Positions 27,544 through 37,248 are shown, counted from the first letter of the stretch. The stretch is DNA of 64,000 nt from an uncultured Clostridia bacterium (GCA_934456295.1 CAKSHB010000004.1:1-64000); one strand, 5' to 3'. A program made the numbers and translations. The notes: generated by a model not told the origin, from the letters alone.

Positions 27544-29361
27544 TTACATATCCCCTTTTTTTATTTCCCTTTTAACAGGCAGCGTAATCATAACCTCCGT
27601 ACCCATGCCCGTATCCGACTGGATTGATATTTTTCCGCCATGTGCCTCAACTATTTCCTTGGCAATGGCAAGCCCCAGTCCCGTACCTCCTGCCTTACGC
27701 GTTCTCGCCTTATCGACGCGATAAAACCTCTCAAAAATCCTGTTTATATCCGACTTCGGAATACCTATTCCGTTATCCTTCACCTTTATATATACTTCGT
27801 TATATATGCTTCCGGCAAAAATTTCTATATTTCCGCCGTCAGGTGTATACTTTACCGCATTTGACACAAGATTTATGAGCACCTGCTCAATTTTATCCCT
27901 GTCGCCCGTATACGGCTCAATATCCGTTGTAAACGAATATGTCAGCTTATGCCCGTGCTCTTTTGCACTCAACGCCATCTTCTCCGCAACTCCGGCAACA
28001 AGCTTGCGTATGTCTATCCTGTCCTTTTTCAGCGTTTCCTTTCCGTGGTCAAGCCGTGACAGCGTGAGCAAATCCTTCACGATGCGCGTCATTCTGTCAA
28101 CCTCCGAATTTATGACCTCGAGGAAGTGTTTTTGCATATCATTTTCATTAAGCGTTTCAATCAGCGTTTCGGTATATGATTTAACGGTTGTGAGCGGCGT
28201 GCGCAGCTCATGGGACACATTTGCAACAAATTCACGCCGCGAGTTATCGAGCTTTTGCTGCTTTGTAACGTCCTGAATTGCAACAACAATTCCGCCTATC
28301 TTTCCCGTTTCTTTATCATTATCGGACTTAAATGCCGCAAAAAACGCCTTCAATATATAGCCGTTAAGCAAAATATCTCTCTCAAATGTCTTATTCTGCT
28401 CAAGATAAACTATGTCGCCCATATTTATATTTGCGCCTATATCGTCAAAAAACGGATTAAATTCAATAATATCGGGATTTACAATCGCCAGCATGCGTCT
28501 TGCCGCAGGATTTATGTGGATAACTCTGCCGTCCAGGTCAAACGCGATAACACCGTCCGTGAGGTTTACCAATATTGCTTCCATTTTGGTTTTTTCGCCC
28601 TCAATCTGCTCCAGCGTTTTAAACAGCTCGCGCGACATAAATGTAAATGTATCGGACAAAATTCCGATTTCATCATCGGATTTTTTTACGCTCACATAAC
28701 TCTCCGGTTTTTCAAAGCGCGCAAGCTTTTCTGCCCTTTTTGTAAGAGTAACGATTGGACCCGTTATGTTTCTTGAAAGAAAATATCCCAGTATGAGCGA
28801 AATAAATATTCCCCAGCCGATTGCCTGAAGGATTATGAAAAATATGTTTTCAACAATTCCCGCAACCTCGTCTTTGTTATCCTTTATATATATAACATAC
28901 TCCACTCCCGAATTTGATATGACGGGATAGGCATAGTCCATAAAATTATTCTGCAGATTTATCTCATTTCCGACCTCGCCGTTAAGCGCCTTTATTATGT
29001 TCGGCGTTTTTTCAATCAAATCACCCGTCTGCGGGTCAGAACCTTCAATATATCCGGCATTTTTCCCGTCTAAAACATAGTAGTTTCTGTTCTGGTTTAT
29101 GCCGAGTCTGCCTGCATCGGAATATAAATCTATTATCTGCACAATCCGCTGCACCGGATTATCATATCCCAGCGCCGCCGCAAGCTCATTTGAAAGTGCG
29201 GTCTGCTCATCGTTAAAAACAAACTCCATATCCGACGAAAACCGCTGCGAATAAAACTCTCCCACCTGCGTTATCATTATAGTGCCCGCAACAATCAAAA
29301 CCGACAGCACAAGAAGCAGAAACATTATTACAATTTTCCACTGTAAACTTTTAAACATCAT
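27544..29361 (-). CDS. walK: Cell-wall sensor histidine kinase WalK
   Basis: 605 aa. TM1 (about 8-30), an extracellular sensor domain, TM2 (about 170-192), HAMP (about 195-255), PAS (about 265-350), the H-box NVSHELRTPLTTVKSYTETL (His about 384), N-box NLVSNAVKYTPDGG and G-boxes DNGIGIP and GTGLGLAI. This order is that of WalK (VicK, YycG), which senses wall state and phosphorylates WalR. Either of two adjacent ATGs (29361 or 29358) could start it; GGGGG precedes them. It lies 130 bp downstream of walR and is coupled to a TetR gene. No walH, walI or walJ follows. Confidence 0.93.
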   Translation of the reverse strand: MMFKSLQWKIVIMFLLLVLSVLIVAGTIMITQVGEFYSQRFSSDMEFVFNDEQTALSNELAAALGYDNPVQRIVQIIDLYSDAGRLGINQNRNYYVLDGKNAGYIEGSDPQTGDLIEKTPNIIKALNGEVGNEINLQNNFMDYAYPVISNSGVEYVIYIKDNKDEVAGIVENIFFIILQAIGWGIFISLILGYFLSRNITGPIVTLTKRAEKLARFEKPESYVSVKKSDDEIGILSDTFTFMSRELFKTLEQIEGEKTKMEAILVNLTDGVIAFDLDGRVIHINPAARRMLAIVNPDIIEFNPFFDDIGANINMGDIVYLEQNKTFERDILLNGYILKAFFAAFKSDNDKETGKIGGIVVAIQDVTKQQKLDNSRREFVANVSHELRTPLTTVKSYTETLIETLNENDMQKHFLEVINSEVDRMTRIVKDLLTLSRLDHGKETLKKDRIDIRKLVAGVAEKMALSAKEHGHKLTYSFTTDIEPYTGDRDKIEQVLINLVSNAVKYTPDGGNIEIFAGSIYNEVYIKVKDNGIGIPKSDINRIFERFYRVDKARTRKAGGTGLGLAIAKEIVEAHGGKISIQSDTGMGTEVMITLPVKREIKKGDM

Positions 29362-29491
29362 TTTCCCCCGATTTTGCCTTTAATACAACTTGCGGACGAA
29401 CCACACAGGCGCGTCCGCAAAAAGCCGGTTTTAATTTTGTGCGGTTTTCCGCTTCATAACCGAAAATCAGATGTCCGACCGTTTATATTTT

Positions 29492-30205
29492 TCAGGATTT
29501 GATATTGTCTTTATTAAAACAATATCCGACGCCGCGCTTTGTTATAATAAAACTCGGCATGCCCGGGTCGTCCTCAATCTTCTCCCTCAGACGTCTTATA
29601 GTAACATCAACCGTTCTCACATCTCCGTAATACTCATATCCCCATACCTTCTCGAGCAGTATCTCACGGGTAAAAACCTTGTCCGCCTGAAGCGCAAGAA
29701 ATTTCAAAAGCTCAAACTCTCTCAGCGTCAAATCCACAATTTCGCCGTCACGGCTCACTTCGTATCTGTCAAGATTTATCACGATACGTCCGGCGTTTAT
29801 CACATTTAAATCGTCCTGCTCTTTTTCGGGTATATCAGCCATCGTCCTTCTCAGATTTGCCTTAACTCTCGCCATAAGCTCGCGCACGGAAAACGGCTTT
29901 GTTATATAGTCATCGGCTCCAAGCTCAAGCCCAAGTACCTTGTCAACCTCTTCCTCGCGTGCTGTAAGCATCAAAATCGGTACGGCGGGTCTTTTTTCGC
30001 GGACCTTTCTGCATACCTCAAAACCGTCCATCTTCGGAAGCATAACGTCAAGAAGGATTATATCGGGGTTTTTATCCAAAGCCATTTCAAGCGCCTGTAC
30101 CCCGTCATATGCCTCAATCGTCGTATAGCCCTCTTTTTCAAGATTATATTTTAATATGTCAACAATAGGCCTTTCATCATCAACAATAAGAACAAGCTTA
30201 TCCAA
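29492..30205 (-). CDS. walR: Response regulator WalR (OmpR family)
   Basis: 237 aa from a TTG at 30205, nine bases after AAGGAGG; this gives the expected N-terminus LDKLVLIVDDE. The receiver domain has phospho-acceptor Asp53 (ILLDVMLPKMDG) and the switch Lys in YITKPF. The C-terminal winged helix has the segment EILLEKVWGYEYYGDVRTVDVTIRRLREK, typical of WalR/PhoB. It controls peptidoglycan hydrolase genes in relatives; the SleB-type gene is divergent from it. Confidence 0.95.
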   Translation of the reverse strand: MDKLVLIVDDERPIVDILKYNLEKEGYTTIEAYDGVQALEMALDKNPDIILLDVMLPKMDGFEVCRKVREKRPAVPILMLTAREEEVDKVLGLELGADDYITKPFSVRELMARVKANLRRTMADIPEKEQDDLNVINAGRIVINLDRYEVSRDGEIVDLTLREFELLKFLALQADKVFTREILLEKVWGYEYYGDVRTVDVTIRRLREKIEDDPGMPSFIITKRGVGYCFNKDNIKS

Positions 30206-30254
30206 CTCACAAAACCTCCTTATCATTTGCGAAAGATATAATTTCTCATATATT

Positions 30255-30283
30255 ATTGTATCAAATATAATTTAAACTTGCAA
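30255..30283 (-). promoter_or_regulatory. Predicted walRK promoter
   Basis: Minus strand TTGCAA (30278-30283) and TACAAT (30255-30260) with a 17-bp spacer, 50 bp upstream of walR. Confidence 0.55.
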
Positions 30284-30409
30284 GAAAAATTATATTATTA
30301 TTTATTTTTTTGGATATTTATTACATATTTTCAATATATTTTGCATTGAATTGGTTTACATAATGTGTTATTATCTATGTAACTCATTTACAAAAGGGGG
30401 TGTTTGCAA

Positions 30410-31243
30410 ATGAGGAAATTTATGTGTCTTATGCTTTTGTTTTTTATTTTTTCGCTGAATGTGTCGGCATATACCACGCCCGATGAAAAAATTCCGGTCG
30501 ATGTATGTGTAAACGATAACATTATCAAAACAGATTCGTATCCGTTTATAAATTACGACACTGTGTTTGTGCCGATACGCTTTGTGAGCGAGGCTCTGGG
30601 GGCAAGCGTATCATGGGACAGCGCCGGCTCATGCGCACAAATAAAGAGCGGCGCCGCCTCCGTCACAATCTACGAAGGCAGCAAAACCGCCTATGTGAAC
30701 GGAAAAGCCGTATCTATGAACAAAAGCGCCGAAATCCGCTCCGGCAGACTGTTTATTCCCGTCAGATTTATAGCGGAAAACCTCGGCGCAAATGTGTCAT
30801 GGGACGAAACATACTACAGCGCAAAGATATATAAGCAAAACACACATGTTGACAAATCGCTTGTTGACTATTCATACACAACAGATGAAATACTGTGGCT
30901 CGCAAAAATCATAAATGCCGAAAGTGAGGGTGAGCCGTCAGCCGGCAAGATAGGCGTCGGAAACGTGATACTGAACAGAGTCAGAAGCAGCGATTTTCCG
31001 GACACAATTTACGGCGTGATATTTGACCGCAACAACGGCGTGCAGTTTGAGCCGATAATGAACGGCTCCATAAACAACACGCCGGCAAGCGAAAGCTTCA
31101 TAAGTGCAAAGCGCGCATTGCGCGGCGAAAACACGGTCGGCGAATGTCTGTATTTTTTTAATCCGAAAACTTCAACAAACAGCTGGATAAAAAATAACAG
31201 AACATACTACACGACTATAAGAAATCACGATTTTTATTTGTAA
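30410..31243 (+). CDS. SleB/CwlJ-type cell-wall hydrolase with stalk domain
   Basis: 277 aa from the ATG at 30410, nine bases after GGGGG; an upstream TTG is too close. A signal peptide (about 1-20) is followed by a copper-amine-oxidase-N stalk domain with two repeats of the (V/I)PVRFVxExLGAxVSWD pattern, and a C-terminal Hydrolase_2 domain (EILWLAKIINAESEGEPSAGKIGVGNVILNRV, catalytic Glu in NAE) like the spore cortex-lytic enzymes SleB and CwlJ. It could act in germination or in vegetative wall turnover. It is divergent from walRK and may be under WalR control. Confidence 0.87.
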   Translation: MRKFMCLMLLFFIFSLNVSAYTTPDEKIPVDVCVNDNIIKTDSYPFINYDTVFVPIRFVSEALGASVSWDSAGSCAQIKSGAASVTIYEGSKTAYVNGKAVSMNKSAEIRSGRLFIPVRFIAENLGANVSWDETYYSAKIYKQNTHVDKSLVDYSYTTDEILWLAKIINAESEGEPSAGKIGVGNVILNRVRSSDFPDTIYGVIFDRNNGVQFEPIMNGSINNTPASESFISAKRALRGENTVGECLYFFNPKTSTNSWIKNNRTYYTTIRNHDFYL

Positions 31244-31254
31244 CAAAGCATAAT

Positions 31255-31289
31255 AAAAAGGACCGCATGATAAAATTGCAGTCCTTTTT
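31255..31289. terminator. Bidirectional terminator between the SleB-type gene and an MFS gene
   Basis: AAAAAGGACCGCA pairs with TGCAGTCCTTTTT, one mismatch, with T runs on both strands. It fits the converging genes on either side. Confidence 0.7.
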
Positions 31290-31358
31290 ATATATTCATA
31301 TAGAATTGCCGTATTTTTATATCTTAGTGATTTATGCGGCATGTGCATATTCAGCCTC

Positions 31359-32696
31359 TTATTCCTCAGCCTTTTTGAGCGGACATATCACAAGCTTTGT
31401 ATATACAGCCGCAAACATCAATACGGCAAAAGCGATAAACGAAAGTATCTGCTGAGCGTAGATTGTGTGCCCCATTACCACATTGCCGCATGACTGCACG
31501 CTGCTCACAATACTTCCCCCAACCAAAGATGCCAGAAAGCCGAATACTCCGCCTATGGCAGATTTTACGCCGAGTGCATATGTCCTGTCCTCTTTTTCCG
31601 CATAATCAAACGTAATATTCATTATGCCGCTGTTTGAGCCTGCCATATACACGGCATAGAGCGCATAGTAAACTGTGTACACAATTTTTCCGTTTTCAGG
31701 CACGCAGAATGTATTTATAAGGAACGATACCGCTCCTATCATGAAGCTTAGTATGAGCATGTTTGCCCATGAGTGTTTGTCGGCATATCTGCCGAAGAAA
31801 CGCGAGAACGCCATTCTGGAAACGGCATATACCGCCGCAAGCGCCGAAACAAACGTCAAGCTGAAACCAAGTTCATTAATCTGATATGTGCCGTAATATG
31901 AAACGGCAAGCCCCGTATTTATCTGCCACAATATATCAAGCGCTATAACCTTGCTGAAACGGCGGTCAAACACCGTTTTTGCAAATACCTGCTTTAATGT
32001 ATATTTCTGTGTTTGCACTTCTTCACATTCCTGTGCGTCATCTTTTACAACAACCAGCGACACAAAATGCAGTATGCAGAGCACAAGCATTGTGGCGCCG
32101 CATATCAGAAATCCCGTCTGCGAATCATTTACAGCATTAAAATGGTCTATGACAGAGCCCATCGCATACGAGAAAACCATTCCGCCCAAAAGCGATATAA
32201 TCTCCTTGTTTGCGGTAAATCTGCCGCGCATATCCTTTGCCACATATGACATGAGCCAGTTTGTTTTAAACGGCGCCGCCATATTTGTTATAAAATGTCC
32301 GCCGAGAAACATTACGGTAAACAGCGCCGCCTTTATGCCGCTGTCAACCTTTATGTAGGGAATTGCGTACAAAAACACAAACATGAGCTGATTTATTAGC
32401 ATAAGCGCCGTAACCATGCGCTTTACGGAGGATTTCGGCCGTATGAAAAGCGCCGCAATAACCTGTGCCGAAAAGCCGAACGACGAAAGCGCCGTAACAG
32501 TTCCAGTCACAGAATCGGATGCGCCGATGTTTTTAAGTATCGCCGCAAGGAACGCCCCCGTAATCAATATAGATATAAAATACTCCAGCGCCGCCTCAAC
32601 CGTATATGCGCCCCTGTTTGCACGCAGACGCTTTTCACGCGCAGCGGCGCTTTCGCCGCCCTGCTTTGTATTTGTCTTTAATTCTTCTTTTATCAC
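31359..32696 (-). CDS. Major facilitator superfamily transporter
   Basis: 445 aa from a GTG with AGGCGG upstream. About 12 transmembrane helices in two halves, with a short charged loop between MFS signature turns (for example SRMAFSRFFGRYADKHSW). A basic N-terminal extension of about 35 residues precedes TM1. The substrate cannot be told from sequence, and the neighbours (SleB-type hydrolase, icd) give no clue. It appears to be a single-gene unit. Confidence 0.8.
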   Translation of the reverse strand: MIKEELKTNTKQGGESAAAREKRLRANRGAYTVEAALEYFISILITGAFLAAILKNIGASDSVTGTVTALSSFGFSAQVIAALFIRPKSSVKRMVTALMLINQLMFVFLYAIPYIKVDSGIKAALFTVMFLGGHFITNMAAPFKTNWLMSYVAKDMRGRFTANKEIISLLGGMVFSYAMGSVIDHFNAVNDSQTGFLICGATMLVLCILHFVSLVVVKDDAQECEEVQTQKYTLKQVFAKTVFDRRFSKVIALDILWQINTGLAVSYYGTYQINELGFSLTFVSALAAVYAVSRMAFSRFFGRYADKHSWANMLILSFMIGAVSFLINTFCVPENGKIVYTVYYALYAVYMAGSNSGIMNITFDYAEKEDRTYALGVKSAIGGVFGFLASLVGGSIVSSVQSCGNVVMGHTIYAQQILSFIAFAVLMFAAVYTKLVICPLKKAEE

Positions 32697-32754
32697 AATC
32701 CATCCGCCTCAGCTTTCATCTATGAAATATACCACAGATTTTGTCCCAAGGCAA

Positions 32755-32792
32755 CAAAAAACGCTGCGAAAAATTTTCGAAATTCGCAGCGT
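32755..32792 (-). terminator. Terminator of the acn-icd operon
   Basis: ACGCTGCGAA (32761-32770) pairs with TTCGCAGCGT (32783-32792); on the minus strand it is followed by TTTTTTG. Confidence 0.75.
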
Positions 32793-32831
32793 CCTTATTT
32801 TTAGTCCGAATTGCACATTTTTTCGTTTAAA

Positions 32832-33989
32832 TTACATGCTTTTAATCGTTTCCATAACATAATCGGCAAACTCAGCGCCTGTGCAGCCTGTATCGCGTCC
32901 CGTCAGAACAAGCTTCTTTTCCGTATACATGCACTTATCGAGAGCTTTTTCGAGTTTGTCCGCCTGCTGCTGATAGCCGATATGGCTCAAAAGCATTACC
33001 GCCGCACGAATTATGCTGCAAGGGTCGGCATACTGTGCTCTGCCCTCTTCAACCATTCTCGGCGCACTGCCGTGAATTGCCTCAAACATCGCATAGCGCT
33101 TTCCGATATTTGCACTGCCTGCCGTACCGACGCCGCCCTGAAACTCTGCCGCTTCGTCTGTGATAATGTCGCCGTAAAGGTTTGGAAGAACGACAACTTG
33201 AAACTGTGTTCTTCTTTTCGGGTCAACAAGCTTTGCCGTCATAATGTCGATGTACCAGTCGTCAAACTCAATTTCGGGATATTCCTCAGCAACCTTTTGG
33301 CATATGCTCAAAAACTTTCCGTCTGTTGTTTTTATAACGTTTGACTTCGTAACACATGTAACGCGCGATTTGCCGTTTTTCTTTGCATACTCAAACGCCG
33401 CCCGCGCAATTCTCTCACTGCCTTCGGTCGTTGTTATGCAAAAATCTACCGCCAAATCGTCATTTACATTTATACCCTTGCTGCCTACAGCATATGAACC
33501 CTCCGTGTTCTCACGGTAGAATGTCCAGTCAATCCCCTGTTCGGGAACTTTAACGGGGCGCACATTTGCAAACAAATCAAGCTCTTTTCGCATTGCAACG
33601 TTTGCGCTCTCGATATTCGGCCACTTATCGCCTTTGCGCGGCGTGGTTGTCGGTCCTTTGAGTATTACATGGCAGCTTTTAAGCTCCTCAAGCACATCGT
33701 CGGGAATTGCTTTCATGTGCTTTACGCGGTTTTCAATCGTAAGCCCGTCTATAACCTTAAATTCAACCTTTCCGGCTTTAACCTCATCTGCAAGCAAAAA
33801 CTCAAGTATATGCTGTGCATGAGCGGTTATAAACGGTCCGATACCGTCGCCGCCGCATACGCCGATTACAATTTTATCAAGCGATGAATAGTCGATAAAA
33901 TCCTTCGCCTGCTTCATTCTCTCAACTCTTTCGAGCTGTTCCTTTATAAGTTCGGCAAACTTCTGTGCCGTTTCGTTAATATTTTCCAT
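32832..33989 (-). CDS. icd: Isocitrate dehydrogenase (isocitrate/isopropylmalate dehydrogenase family)
   Basis: 385 aa. It oxidatively decarboxylates isocitrate to 2-oxoglutarate. Seen: VCGGDGIGPFI, the substrate-phosphate segment WPNIESANVAMRKELDLFANVRPVK, YRENTEGSYAVGSKG, metal-binding NLYGDIITDEAAEFQGGVGTAGSANIG and EAIHGSAPRM. A related dehydrogenase of isopropylmalate or homoisocitrate is possible by family, but its place 41 bp after aconitase supports isocitrate. Cofactor preference cannot be fixed by eye. GGGGAG precedes the ATG. Confidence 0.9.
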   Translation of the reverse strand: MENINETAQKFAELIKEQLERVERMKQAKDFIDYSSLDKIVIGVCGGDGIGPFITAHAQHILEFLLADEVKAGKVEFKVIDGLTIENRVKHMKAIPDDVLEELKSCHVILKGPTTTPRKGDKWPNIESANVAMRKELDLFANVRPVKVPEQGIDWTFYRENTEGSYAVGSKGINVNDDLAVDFCITTTEGSERIARAAFEYAKKNGKSRVTCVTKSNVIKTTDGKFLSICQKVAEEYPEIEFDDWYIDIMTAKLVDPKRRTQFQVVVLPNLYGDIITDEAAEFQGGVGTAGSANIGKRYAMFEAIHGSAPRMVEEGRAQYADPCSIIRAAVMLLSHIGYQQQADKLEKALDKCMYTEKKLVLTGRDTGCTGAEFADYVMETIKSM

Positions 33990-34030
33990 CTTATATCTCC
34001 CCTATCCGCTGTTTATTATTTCGCATTTTT

Positions 34031-35959
34031 CTATTTTGCATTTTTCTTTGTATAGTTTATAAGTCCGCCCTCAAGCATTATGTCCTTCTGTCTGTCCGAA
34101 AGCGCAATGCCCATTTTATATTCAAGCGACTTTGTAACATTTTTTACCGTCACAATATCGCCCGACATAATCTGCTTCGGTGCGTCCTCTATAACAAGCT
34201 CGTCAAACTGCTCTATCGTGTCATAATCCGCCTCATTTTCAAACGTCATCGGAAGTATGCCCGAGTTTACAAGGTTTGCCGCATGTATACGCGCAAAACT
34301 CTTTGCCAAAACACCCTTCACTCCGAGATACAGCGGTGCAAGCGCAGCATGCTCACGCGAGCTTCCCTGACCGTAGTTTGAACCTGCAACGATAAATCCG
34401 CCGCCGTTTTCCTTTGCATTTTTCGGGAAATCGCTGTCACACGGCGTCAGACAAAATTCCGACAGATAAGGCACATTTGAACGGTACGGCAGAAGCTTTG
34501 CGTTCGACGGCATTATGTGGTCTGTCGTTATGTTGTCAACAACCTTTATGAGCGCCTTTCCGCTCACACTGTCAGGCATTTTTACATTAATCGGGAACGG
34601 CTTTATGTTCGGTCCGCGAACCACTTCAACATCATTCCCCTCAGGCGCCGGCGCAATTACCATGTTGTCATTTATGCAAAAATGCTTCGGCATCTCAACC
34701 TTCGGCGCCTCTCCGAGAGTTCTCGGGTCGGTCAGGACGCCCGTAAGTGCGCTTGCCGCAGCAACCTCGGGGCTTACAAGATAAACCTGCGCCGACACGG
34801 TACCGCTTCTGCCCTCAAAGTTACGGTTAAACGTACGGAGCGAAACAGCGTTTGTTTTCGGCGACTGACCCATGCCGATACACGGTCCGCATGCCGACTC
34901 AAGTATTCTCGCACCTGCGGCAACCATGTCTGCCAGAGCGCCGTTTTGTGCAAGCATCGTAAGCACCTGTCTTGAACCGGGCGCAATTACAAGGCTCACA
35001 TCGGGGTGTATTGTCTTTCCCCTAAGTATCGCCGCAACCTTGCACATATCCATGTACGACGAGTTCGTACATGAGCCGATTGCAACCTGGTCAACCTTTA
35101 TTTTTCCGATATTTTCAACAGTATCTACGTTGTCGGGGCTGTGGGGCTGTGCCGCCATGGGAACAAGCTCGCTTAAATCTATTGTAATTTCCTCATCATA
35201 TACAGCGTCTTTGTCGCTCTCCAGACGCTTCCAGTCGCCCTCGCGGTCCTGTGCACGCATAAACTCAAGCGTCACATCATCGCTGGGGAAGATTGATGTT
35301 GTCGCACCAAGCTCCGCACCCATGTTTGTGATTGTCGCACGCTCGGGAACCGTCAGATTTGCAAGTGCATCGCCGCCGTACTCAATAACCTTTCCGACTC
35401 CGCCCTTTACGCTCATGCGTCTGAGCACTTCAAGAATTATGTCCTTTGCCGCAACCCACGGACGCAGCTTGCCCGTGAGGTTAACCTTACATACCTTCGG
35501 CATCATCAGATAATATGCGCCGCCGCCCATTGCAACCGCAACATCAAGTCCGCCGGCACCGATTGCAAGCATACCTATGCCGCCGCCTGTAGGCGTATGG
35601 CTGTCGCTTCCCAGAAGCGTCATGCCCGGTATGCCGAAACGCTCAAGCTGTACCTGATGGCATATGCCGTTGCCCGGCTTTGAGAAATATATGCCATGCT
35701 TCGACGTTACAGTCTGAATGTATTTATGGTCATCTGCATTTTCAAATCCCGACTGAATTGTGTTATGGTCAATATACGCAACGGATTTCTTTGTCTTTAC
35801 CCTGTCAATCCCCATTGCCTCAAACTGCAAGTATGCCATTGTTCCGGTTGAATCCTGTGTGAGAGTCTGGTCAATGCGTATCGATATCTCTTCGCCCGCC
35901 TTCATCTCGCCCGAAACAAGGTGCTCCTTTATAATTTTCTGTGCCAGATTAAGTCCCAT
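34031..35959 (-). CDS. acn: Aconitate hydratase
   Basis: 642 aa, the shorter LeuC-plus-LeuD fused type found in Clostridia, shorter than the roughly 900-aa AcnA. It interconverts citrate and isocitrate. [4Fe-4S] ligands are in GSCTNSSYMDM and ESACGPCIGMG; GSDSHTPTGGG, TTDHIMPSNAK and GSNYGQGSSREHAAL (catalytic Ser) are intact. AAAGGCGG precedes the ATG. With icd it makes a two-step route from citrate to 2-oxoglutarate, useful for glutamate synthesis in an anaerobe. Citrate synthase is not in the window. The upstream region has an 11-bp inverted repeat. Confidence 0.95.
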   Translation of the reverse strand: MGLNLAQKIIKEHLVSGEMKAGEEISIRIDQTLTQDSTGTMAYLQFEAMGIDRVKTKKSVAYIDHNTIQSGFENADDHKYIQTVTSKHGIYFSKPGNGICHQVQLERFGIPGMTLLGSDSHTPTGGGIGMLAIGAGGLDVAVAMGGGAYYLMMPKVCKVNLTGKLRPWVAAKDIILEVLRRMSVKGGVGKVIEYGGDALANLTVPERATITNMGAELGATTSIFPSDDVTLEFMRAQDREGDWKRLESDKDAVYDEEITIDLSELVPMAAQPHSPDNVDTVENIGKIKVDQVAIGSCTNSSYMDMCKVAAILRGKTIHPDVSLVIAPGSRQVLTMLAQNGALADMVAAGARILESACGPCIGMGQSPKTNAVSLRTFNRNFEGRSGTVSAQVYLVSPEVAAASALTGVLTDPRTLGEAPKVEMPKHFCINDNMVIAPAPEGNDVEVVRGPNIKPFPINVKMPDSVSGKALIKVVDNITTDHIMPSNAKLLPYRSNVPYLSEFCLTPCDSDFPKNAKENGGGFIVAGSNYGQGSSREHAALAPLYLGVKGVLAKSFARIHAANLVNSGILPMTFENEADYDTIEQFDELVIEDAPKQIMSGDIVTVKNVTKSLEYKMGIALSDRQKDIMLEGGLINYTKKNAK

Positions 35960-35990
35960 TTTTCTGCCGCCTTTCTGTTTATATGTATCA

Positions 35991-36035
35991 AATGTATTTA
36001 TACATATAAAAGTACATACATAATAAATACATTTA
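35991..36035. promoter_or_regulatory. Inverted repeat upstream of acn-icd, candidate operator
   Basis: AAATGTATTTA (35991-36001) and its exact reverse complement TAAATACATTT (36025-36035) flank 23 bp, 30-75 bp upstream of the acn start. A weak promoter (TTGGTA at 36048-36053, TATTTA at 36025-36030) would put one arm on the -10 box. The cognate regulator is unknown. The rest of the interval to 36209 is AT-rich, without a gene. Confidence 0.4.
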
Positions 36036-36209
36036 TATATCTTTTATACCAATGCGTCCGCTATATCATACGCATAGCATTATACTATATAATTTTACAC
36101 AACATGCGCCGTATTGTCAATTATTTTTCCTATTTACTTGCCAAAATAAAGCACACAGAATATGCTTTTATGCTTTATATATCCAAACCGAGGTACGCTG
36201 CAATAATAA

Positions 36210-36234
36210 AAGGGAATGCAGTGTGCACTCCCTT
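36210..36234 (-). terminator. Terminator of the CE7 esterase gene
   Basis: AAGGGAATGCA pairs with TGCACTCCCTT (G-U at one position on the minus strand) and is followed by TTTTATTATT. Confidence 0.6.
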
Positions 36235-36252
36235 AAAAAATATTTTGTCTTA

Positions 36253-37221
36253 TTATTTTCCTGCCATCTTCATCATAAGCGAGAAGGTAATCTCATCCGA
36301 ACCTGGCAACCACTCATGACCGAAATCGGGATAAATTATAACATTCTTTTTGCATGTCATTTTATTATATGCCGCAAACTGTGTTGACGGCGGACACGTC
36401 GTATCCATCATGCCCGTAAACATCGTAACATCGCCCTTTATACGCGGTACGAGGTACTGTATATCTATGTAGCCGAGCTTTGTGAATATTTCGTTTTCAC
36501 GCTCATGGCGCGGGTCAAAATGGCGGAAATACTCTTTCAGCTCAATATATGCATCAACTGCCAAATCCATCTCCCATGTACGTCTGTAATCCGACAAAAA
36601 CGGATATGACGGCGCCGCACATTTTATTCTCGGCTCAAGCGATGCACACGCAAGCGTAAGACCTCCGCCCTGGCTTCCGCCGAATGCGCCGACACGCGTT
36701 TCGTCGATATCGTCCATATCCATCGCAATTTTTGCGAGCTGAGCCGTGTCAAGGAATATATCTCTGAACAAAAGCTTTGACGGGTCATCATTATCAAGAC
36801 CGCGGATAATATGTCCGCGATACGTATTTCCGACTACGCCGCCGACATCTTCCGATTTACCGCCCTGACCGCGGCAGTCAAGCGCAAATACGCAAAAGCC
36901 TGCCATAACATAGCCCAAAAGGCTCACCCATGAGGGCGATGAACCCGTATATCCGTGGAAAACCAGCACCGCAGGCATTTTGCCTTCGGCTTTTTCGGGC
37001 TTTAAGTATTTTGCATAAACTCTTGCCCCATGTACACCCGTAAAATACATATCGTAACATTTTGCGCCCGGAGCCTGAAAATCAGCCTCTTTTATATCAA
37101 GCTGCGGGTCTGTGCCGCGCATTTCCTCAAGCGATTTATTCCAAAACTCATCAAAATCCGCAGGTTTTGGATTTATGCCCATATACTCGCGCAGCTCTTC
37201 AATCGGTTTGTCAACTAACAT
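36253..37221 (-). CDS. Acetylxylan esterase / cephalosporin-C deacetylase (CE7 family)
   Basis: 322 aa from the ATG at 37221, ten bases after AAGGA; a GTG nine bases upstream is too close to it. CE7 alpha/beta-hydrolases remove acetyl groups from xylo-oligosaccharides and similar acetylated sugars in the cytoplasm. Seen: RGQGG near the oxyanion region, the nucleophile elbow GAFGGSQGGGLTLA, and the late DFGHEWLPG with catalytic His. No signal peptide. It starts 27 bp after the aspS stop and so appears co-transcribed with a housekeeping gene, an odd pairing. Confidence 0.9.
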   Translation of the reverse strand: MLVDKPIEELREYMGINPKPADFDEFWNKSLEEMRGTDPQLDIKEADFQAPGAKCYDMYFTGVHGARVYAKYLKPEKAEGKMPAVLVFHGYTGSSPSWVSLLGYVMAGFCVFALDCRGQGGKSEDVGGVVGNTYRGHIIRGLDNDDPSKLLFRDIFLDTAQLAKIAMDMDDIDETRVGAFGGSQGGGLTLACASLEPRIKCAAPSYPFLSDYRRTWEMDLAVDAYIELKEYFRHFDPRHERENEIFTKLGYIDIQYLVPRIKGDVTMFTGMMDTTCPPSTQFAAYNKMTCKKNVIIYPDFGHEWLPGSDEITFSLMMKMAGK

Positions 37222-37248
37222 TTTATACACATCCTTAAAATAAATATT

